Shown here piece after piece: positions 58,281 through 64,000 of a stretch of DNA of 64,000 bases. The position numbers and the translations under genes are program-made. Below the pieces are notes generated by a model. The model did no database searches. It was not told the DNA's origin and saw nothing but the letters and a program-made list of their open reading frames with translations. Position 1 is the first letter of the stretch; each line of letters begins with the position of its first letter. Source of the stretch: Tyto alba (taxonomy: Eukaryota; Chordata; Aves; Strigiformes; Tytonidae); NCBI RefSeq assembly GCF_018691265.1, contig NW_024881313.1:41925897-41989896 (forward strand). The letters run 5' to 3'.

Positions 58281-59749
58281 TACTTTGTTTCTTTGTATCT
58301 CTTGCACTAACCTTATGTTTCTTAACAAAGACAGGTGCAGTTGGTTTCTTCCTGCAGATAATGTTCTTGGGATTTTGGATTTCTGTTCACTTTAGCATGC
58401 ATGCGCACCCACACACAGGGGCACACATATACATGATTTAATGGGACTTGACAAAGGTGAGAACTGTTGCTCTTTCAGTATTTCTTACGTGAATTCATTT
58501 CTTCACTGGATTCCATCTTCAGCCATTTCCCATACTGAGTGAGAAATCCTTACTATTGAAGAGGTCTGGCTCCTCTCCAGATCAGTTGCTTGGTTATTTG
58601 GAATACATTTATCATTATCACTGTTATTATAGTCAACAAAGTTGCAGCTGGGGCTAGAGCTTGGATGCTGAGAGGTGGCGTAGGAGTTACAGTCGCCACC
58701 TAGACAACGGTAGGAGTTATGTGGATGCTACCTCAACAGGGCTCGTCTCTAGGTTCTGCTTTAATAAAAGAATCAGAGTTCCTTCTTGTACTATGTTTAA
58801 TATGTCATAGTAGTTACAACTCGAGCTGTGTGCCTCTGAAATGGGACCCCCCATATGTCAATTGTTACTGGATTTTATAGTCTCTATAGGTGGCTTGATT
58901 TCTTGATGGTATTTATGCTCATTCAATCCTATTCGTGGACTCCGGGGTCTTTTCTTCTGATTTGCTCCTGCAGCCTCCAGCCACCCTTTTTGTCTGTATC
59001 TTGAGACATTTCCTTATTTTTTGTTACAGAATATCCTGTAGTTAAAGTTTTACTTATCTACTGGTTACTTTTTCATAGATAAAAACAAAGGTTAAAGTAC
59101 AATTCATGTAGCCTAAGGCTTCATTTACTGTGGTCACTAGTTAAGCTCTGGCACAAATTAGTCTCTCGTTACAGAGGAACCTGGAGTAAGCTGTGCAAAT
59201 AGCTAGCAGCCTTCCAACAGAGGTACTATACAGCAAATAACATTAGAAACCTTTCTCAGGATGAGCAAGCTGAAATTCACCAGTTCACTGAAGAGGGTTT
59301 TTTTTCTGGGTTAAGGTTTCTTAGCCCAACAGACTGTCGAGAGAGAATGGCATAAAGAAGTGGGGTGGATAAGAGTAGAAATAGAAGGGTGAAAGAGGAA
59401 AGGAAGACCTAGCGTTACTTCAGCAACTCGGTGAAAGGGAAAACAGAAGTAGTAACCTTCATCTGAGAAGAAAGCAAACAGACTTGAAAATAAAAAATCC
59501 CAAATGTCTATATAGATATTCCACCTTGTGTGGAGAAGGTTGTATTTGGAAGGTTGTCTAGGAAATCTCAGCAGCTGAGATTAACAGAAGTTAATTTTGC
59601 CTTTGAAGAAATGAGTCTCTGCACACTTCCTAATGGAGAAGGAAAAGCAAGTAGCAATAACGGCAATCATCATGTAGTAACAACAGTCTCATGTTCTGTC
59701 ACTTTATTTTTGAAGAAGCAACAGGCAGGCGGAGAGGAGCCCCAGGTGC

Positions 59750-61300
59750 AGGCAGTGAAGCTGACAGCGGCAGCCCCTCCCGGTAAAGGGGCGCTGTTGG
59801 CAGAGCACCTGCGGGCTGCGAGGCTGGTGCTGCCCTGCGCCGGGGGGCCGCGGGGGGGCCGGTGGAAGCCACGGGAGGCCAGAAGCGGGAACTGCAGCTC
59901 GGGAGCCGCCAACGCGCCCAGGCGCGCGCCCTCGTGCTCGTTGCTGTCGCCTTCATAAGGAAACCTTGAGCTGCAGATGGGGCGCCACGAGGCCGCGCTC
60001 ACCGCTGTAGTCTGGCAAGCGAAATGCAGTACTGCACGTGGGGCGCCAGTAACAGCGACGCAGCAGTGCGGTGCCTGCGAGGCGATGCTCCTGCCTTCGC
60101 TGATGCCCCGCGTGCGCGGTGTGGCGGTGCTCGCTGCTTCCGCCCGCCGACCAAGATGTTGTACCGCAGGTCGAGTACAGCGCGTGCGGTGTGTGGCGTT
60201 CGCCGGGGCTCACTGTTGCCGTCTGGCGGACGCAACGCGGTACCGCGGAGGGGCGCCGCCGATGCGCCGCGGAGCTCCACCGCGCCGGCCGTCGATAACG
60301 GCAACGCGCTGCTGCGGTGCGGGCGGTTGCTGCCGCCGCACCCATCGCCGCCTCCCGGGAAGGAACCGCTGCAGCCACCGCCCCCCCCCCGCGCCCGCCG
60401 CTGCCCGAGCGCGGAACTGCAGCGCCGGTGCCGCCCCCGGGCACGCGCCGCTCGCCGGGCGCTCCCCGCTGCTGCCGCCACCCGGTGGGCGAAGCGCGGT
60501 CCTGCAGCCCGGCGTTCGCGCGCCGGTTCTGGCCCCTCCGGCGCGCCGTCGGCGGCCGGCGCAGGCGCGGTGCGCGGGAGAGAGAGGGGCGCGGCGGCGG
60601 CGGTTCGGGGCTGCCGGTGAGGCGAGCGAGCCCGTTGGGCGGGGGGGGGGGTGTCTCCTGGGGGCGGGGGGGCGGGAAGCTGCACCCCCTCCGCTGCGGC
60701 AGGCGAGCCTCGCCAGCGCAGCCCCGGGGAGTTCCCTGAGAGCGGGAAGGGGGAAAGGAGGCGGCCGTCCCCGACTCGCCAGAGATCCCCTTGAGCCGCC
60801 CCCGCCCCGCTCGCCCCGTGCCGCTGCCCTCAGCTCCAGCCCCTCCCCTGGAGCCTGTCCCGTAGCCCCAGGCCCCCCCCAAGCCCTGTCGTGAGGGCAG
60901 CGAGCTGGCCCGCAACTGCATCTCCAGCAGCCCCTGCAGGAGGGGCCGTGGCCAGGGGTGGGCTCTGGCGCTGACAATCTCTGTTTCTTCTTCCCTCTTG
61001 CGGAGGCTGTGCTGAGGATGCGGTTGTCCGTTCCTCCCCCGGGGATGCTGCTGACTGCACCCGCCTCAGGCTTGCGTGGGCTGTCTCTGCCTGGCCTCGT
61101 GCACCTTGCGGCATGGCGGCAAAAAGGAACAGGCGGAGCGGTGGCTGGCGGTGGGCAGGAGTTGCCGTGGCTGACGCTGGAGAGGCCAGAGAAAGGCAAA
61201 GAGGACTAAACGGGTGGCCATCCGGCCGGCAGCTGCCTCCCGCTGCAGGAAGAGAGAGCCAGCCTCTCCGGGTGAGGAAGGATCCCGCTTCGCAGTCTGC
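59750..61300. promoter_or_regulatory. CpG island, possible promoter of an unidentified gene
   Basis: The sequence shifts abruptly from A+T-rich to very CpG-dense at about 59750 and back at about 61300. An NRF1-like GCGCAGGCGC lies at 60559-60568, and a good splice donor (CTGCCG|GTGAGG) at 60616/60617. No TATA box is obvious. Long open frames on both strands follow from the composition and show no known domain. On the + strand a GCGGCATGGCGGC start at about 61110 opens only 78 codons. Confidence 0.5.
59985..60330. repeat. Degenerate tandem repeat inside the CpG island
   Basis: About 210-bp spacing between CTGTAGTCTGGCAAGCGAAA..GCACGTGGGGCGCC (60005-60047) and TTGCCGTCTGGCGGACGCAA..CGCGGAGGGGCGCC (60215-60258). 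The blocks GTAACAGCGACGC and ATAACGGCAACGC follow each unit. A weaker third relative lies near 60150-60185. Confidence 0.55.
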
Positions 61301-61416
61301 AGCAGCTCAGACCACCAGCGTGCACCGCAGGGTCTGTACGTCTCACTGAAAGCGCGGTACAGCCACGTAGTGCACGGGCGAGTGGGGCTATGTGTGTAGG
61401 AGGCGTCGTCTCGTAA

Positions 61417-62184
61417 TGTTACAGTTACCTTAACAAAATAGCTTGAATCCTAGAATATTATTTTGATTTTAGTTTAGATTATGATTTTGATTTTAACATG
61501 GAGTTATATCAGCTATGAGAATACAAAGCCCACTGAGGCCCTTAGGAATAGGTAGCTAGTATGGTGTGTGCCTTGAACAGTGTACAAATCGTTATGGACT
61601 CTGAATTAAAACAATGAGTACTGGTTATGGATCTTGAGTCAAAACAATAGGTACCAGAAGATACTGGGTTTGGTTTGGAAGATCAGCCAAAGAAGAAATG
61701 AGCATCGGCCAAAGATGAATTGAGCATGCGCAAGGATGGAGTTCAGTCAGCGGACACAGTGAGGAAGACTATTAACAGCCACCAGAGGACCCCCGTCCAA
61801 CATAACCATGCATGGGTTAGAGACATTTGCATTTGATAATGATTTCCAGGAAATAACATGTATATGCCGATTGTTACCCTCCCCCCATTCTATTCAAATC
61901 GATCAGTAAAGATGACCAATGATTCCTGTAGAATAGGAATATAAGTAAGGTGAGGTAACTGAAAGCCAATCATTATTAAGGTCAAACTAAACTTTATGAA
62001 TTTTGTTGATCTTATGTAACCATGACTCTGCTGAAAAAGTGTATAAATATGTTGTGCTTTGTACCTGTTGGTGAACACGTTTTTTGGTGGAGCTATCCCC
62101 TGTGTTCCCCAGTGCTGAAATAAAGAAGTGCCTGCTTATCTGCTTTGTGTAGATAAGTTTTATTCTTGGTTGCCGCCGCTAACA
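61417..62184 (+). mobile_element. Candidate LTR (TGTTA..TAACA)
   Basis: 768 bp beginning TGTTACAG and ending GCTAACA, a perfect 5-bp terminal inverted repeat. It has a TATA-like TATAAATATG at about 62042 and AATAAA near 62120 followed by TGTGTAGATAAG, in the order expected for U3-R-U5. No target duplication or primer-binding site was seen next to it. It differs from the LTR at 62977, so it is a separate element or a solo LTR. Confidence 0.5.
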
Positions 62185-62476
62185 TCTCTGTCCTCTCTGC
62201 TGCCACAGAGGACCATTATAAAGGTGCAGGGGAGGAGGACCACGTTTTGTCTAATAGAGAAGAAGAAGGAAAGTCTAAACGAGGGCCCCCTCAGCTGGGC
62301 ATAGATCAATGTGCGCAGTGTAAAATTTGGTCATTGGAAAAATGAATATATATGGAATTGGTGACTCGCATATCGACTACAAGTTATGTATAAGGCTGTT
62401 TACAACGATTCAAATTTTAAGAAAAGTAAAAGAATTTACTACTGGGAAAAGAAAAGAGGGGAACTGATCTGAGGAA

Positions 62477-62592
62477 ACACTAACCTGATAGCCCCCCCCT
62501 TTCAGGGGATGCTCACACTAACCCGATAGCCCCCCTGCTTTCAGGGGATGCTCACACTAACCCAATAGCACCCCCCCCTTCTTGGGGTGCTC
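62477..62592. repeat. Three tandem 38-39-bp units (ACACTAACCYGATAGC..)
   Basis: Units 62477-62514, 62515-62553 and 62554-62592 share ACACTAACC, ATAGC, a C-run and GGGGATGCTC. The third is more diverged (CTTGGGGTGCTC). Confidence 0.9.
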
Positions 62593-62596
62593 ACCA

Positions 62597-62727
62597 GATG
62601 GCCTCCATCAAAGGATGGTAACTCCTTTGCAGTGGAATGAGAAAGAACAAGATGGGCCACTGATGGTCCCTATCAAAGGACAGTAACTGTTTTGTGATTG
62701 AATGGAAGGAAAACAGGATGGGCCACC
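62597..62727. repeat. Two tandem 65-bp units
   Basis: GATGGCCTCCATCAAAGGA..GGGCCAC at 62597-62661 and GATGGTCCCTATCAAAGGA..GGGCCAC from 62662; both are in the retroviral 3' region. Confidence 0.85.
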
Positions 62728-62976
62728 TCTGGTATCTCTTGTCCTTGAGATAAGAGGGGAACTAAAACCACTGAGCCAGAAAGACAAAGGAGCTGCAAAT
62801 TAGCCCAGACTTGAAGGACAAGCTATACTTGACTACAGGACTGAGTTTGCACAGAAGTACTTGTCGACTAGAGAACACTGTGAAGAAGACTAGGAGCCTT
62901 CATCTGAAGACACCTGCCCACAACCACCAGGAAGCACTGCGCAAGCACGATGGGAGGAATTGGGGGAGGGGGGATA

Positions 62977-63225
62977 TGTTAAGGATTTCTCGGGACTAAA
63001 TGTAATATTCCCTCCCTATCCTTGGAGTAGTGATGCATATGTATTAGAGTAGTTGAATACGTAACGTTTTTAAGCAATAAAAAGGAGCTGCTTTTGACTC
63101 CAAGTGGGGCACGCATTTGGAGGAAATGATTTCCCCGTGTGCCCAGCACTGAATAAACATACCTACTTTATAACCTTACTGGTTGTAAAGTTGTGACTCC
63201 ACACCTCGTCGTCTTGATGTGTCAT
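62977..63225 (+). mobile_element. 3' LTR of a gammaretrovirus-like (ERV1-type) element
   Basis: Starts TGTTAAGG right after a polypurine tract. It has an A+T-rich TATA-like AGCAATAAAAAGGAGC near 63075, then GTGTGCCCAGCACTGAATAAACATACC (R with its poly(A) signal near 63150), and a U5-like tail. The right end is not fixed; candidates are ..CCACA near 63204 or ..GTGTCA near 63223. Confidence 0.6.
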
Positions 63226-63430
63226 TTGTATTGTAATCGTATTATAATTGCTGACCGATCGGTGTCGGAGTGTTTGGAAAAGCACCAACCTGTGATTTGG
63301 GTGTATAAAAGAAGCACCTGCACCTGCTGTTAGCTGTGCTGGATTTGAGGAAAGTCCACCGAGCCCCCAGGCCCGAATAAAAGACAGTATTGCTCCTGAG
63401 CCTGTTAAGATCACCTTATTGCAGGCCGGG
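63226..63430 (+). mobile_element. Possible second LTR fragment
   Basis: GTGTATAAAAGAAGCACCTG (TATA box at about 63303) is followed 75 bp later by CCGAATAAAAGACAG, a TATA-to-poly(A) spacing typical of an LTR. It could instead be the TATA-type promoter of a gene starting in the CpG island to the right. Confidence 0.35.
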
Positions 63431-63439
63431 TACAGACGC

Positions 63440-64000
63440 TCCCCCTGCTCCCCACGGGCTCCAGCTGTGGGCTGGGGCAGCTCAGGTGAGACCGGTGAGG
63501 TGAGGATGGGACCGGGCCAAGGTTTTAAATAGGCTGCAGCTGGGGAGCTGGGGATGGACTGGGGCAGCCCCAGGTGCAGCCCCAGGTGCAGCCCCAGGTG
63601 CAGCCGGTGAGGCTGAGGGTGCCTGCCGTGCCAAGGGGCTCTAGCTGGAGGGGGGGAGGGGGGCGGGGGGCGCGGCGGCGGGGCAGCGCTGCCTGCCCGC
63701 GGGATCTGGCTGAGGAGCGAAAGAGAGTTTCAGATGCGGCTGCCCGCGGCCGGTCCGTGCGGCGAGGAAGGATTCCTCCCGGCCGGCCCCGACGGGGCGC
63801 AGCACCGGCGCCGGGAGCTCGGCGCCCCCGAGCCGCCGGGTGGCCGGGAAGCCTCGCGGGGGAGGCGCTCGGAGGCGCGTGCCGCCCGCCCCCGCGTGGG
63901 TGAGGGTCGGGCAGCCGGCGCTGCGGAGGTGGGAAGGGGCGGAGGCGGGGAGACGAGCCCCGGGGCTGCGAAAGCCTCGGGCCGGTGCAGGCAGGTTGCA
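63440..64000. promoter_or_regulatory. Edge of a second CpG island
   Basis: Increasingly CpG-dense to the window end. It contains a 12-bp tandem repeat (CCCAGGTGCAGC, about four units, 63567-63604) and a candidate donor GCGTGG|GTGAGG at 63899/63900. No protein was recognised; the open frame from 63574 is a composition effect. A promoter or first exon of a gene to the right is likely but unproven. Confidence 0.45.

Larger units (their letters stand above)
54601..59740. other. SMARCD3 3' flank / possible extended 3' UTR
   Basis: No downstream gene was recognised on either strand. I looked for CHPF2, the tail-to-tail neighbour in mammals, and saw none of its sequence. The stretch contains an alternating purine-pyrimidine tract (56620-56666), a GA-rich tract (about 58165-58202) and several AATAAA hexamers. 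Confidence 0.5.
62185..62976 (+). mobile_element. 3' end of an endogenous retrovirus internal region with tandem repeats and polypurine tract
   Basis: Non-coding sequence ending in the polypurine tract GGGGGAGGGGGGATA just before the TG of the LTR at 62977. It contains three 38-39-bp units (62477-62592) and two 65-bp units (62597-62727). No gag, pol or env frame remains. The 5' part is missing. Confidence 0.55.

Noticed and set aside
54601..59740. CHPF2 expected as tail-to-tail neighbour of SMARCD3
   Set aside because: No glycosyltransferase-like coding sequence was recognised on the minus strand; synteny was not assumed.
59953..60921. Long open frames (over 300 codons) on both strands of the CpG island
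   Set aside because: They overlap in several frames on both strands and are dominated by R, A, P and G. They show no known domain, as expected from stop-poor GC-rich DNA.
62185..62202. Primer-binding site after the candidate LTR at 61417-62184
   Set aside because: The bases after TAACA (TCTCTGTCC..) do not start with the usual TGG and match no tRNA 3' end I recognise.
62477..62592. Three regular 38-39-bp repeats resembling a small CRISPR array
   Set aside because: The units are directly abutting without spacers, in a eukaryotic genome, and within a retroviral 3' region.

Overview
The window is a piece of a bird genome. The evidence is spliced exons of a vertebrate chromatin gene, abundant CR1 (chicken-repeat-1 type) LINE fragments, and a solo LTR with the features of avian ERVL elements. 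There is no bacterial-style coding, operon, CRISPR array or recognisable RNA gene. The species cannot be fixed from the sequence.

The only protein-coding gene I can identify is SMARCD3 (BAF60c), a subunit of the SWI/SNF (BAF) chromatin-remodelling complex. It lies on the + strand as eleven exons from 2295 to the stop codon at 54193-54195. All eleven have GT/AG borders and a consistent frame; together they encode the last 386 residues plus one base of a split codon. Roughly the first 95-100 residues (against about 483 in the human protein) must lie upstream of the window. Introns range from 98 bp to 18.5 kb, and the big ones are filled with retrotransposon debris.

Layout: 1-2294, upstream intron; 2295-20954, exons 1-2 of the window around an 18.5-kb intron holding an old CR1, an LTR-like block and two inverted CR1 copies; 20955-35772, exons 3-5; 35773-42070, exons 6-7 (SWIB domain); 42071-48318, an intron with a solo LTR and nested CR1s, then exon 8; 48319-54195, exons 9-11 with a 1.7-kb CR1 between exons 9 and 10; 54196-about 58300, 3' UTR and flanking DNA with two candidate poly(A) signals; 59.75-61.3 kb, a CpG island with no identifiable gene; 61.4-63.4 kb, endogenous-retrovirus remnants; 63.45-64 kb, the edge of a second CpG island.

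The most unusual feature is an inverted repeat in the first large intron. The arms, 9921-11441 and 15894-17414, are each 1521 bp and collinear (position x pairs with 27335-x). I found no mismatch or gap in them, even in a 14-base homopolymer. They carry an internally deleted CR1. A third copy near 45.0-45.6 kb, about 99% alike over 570 bp, shares the same reverse-transcriptase deletion. Neither copy 2 nor copy 3 has a CR1 3' end, so ordinary retrotransposition does not explain them.
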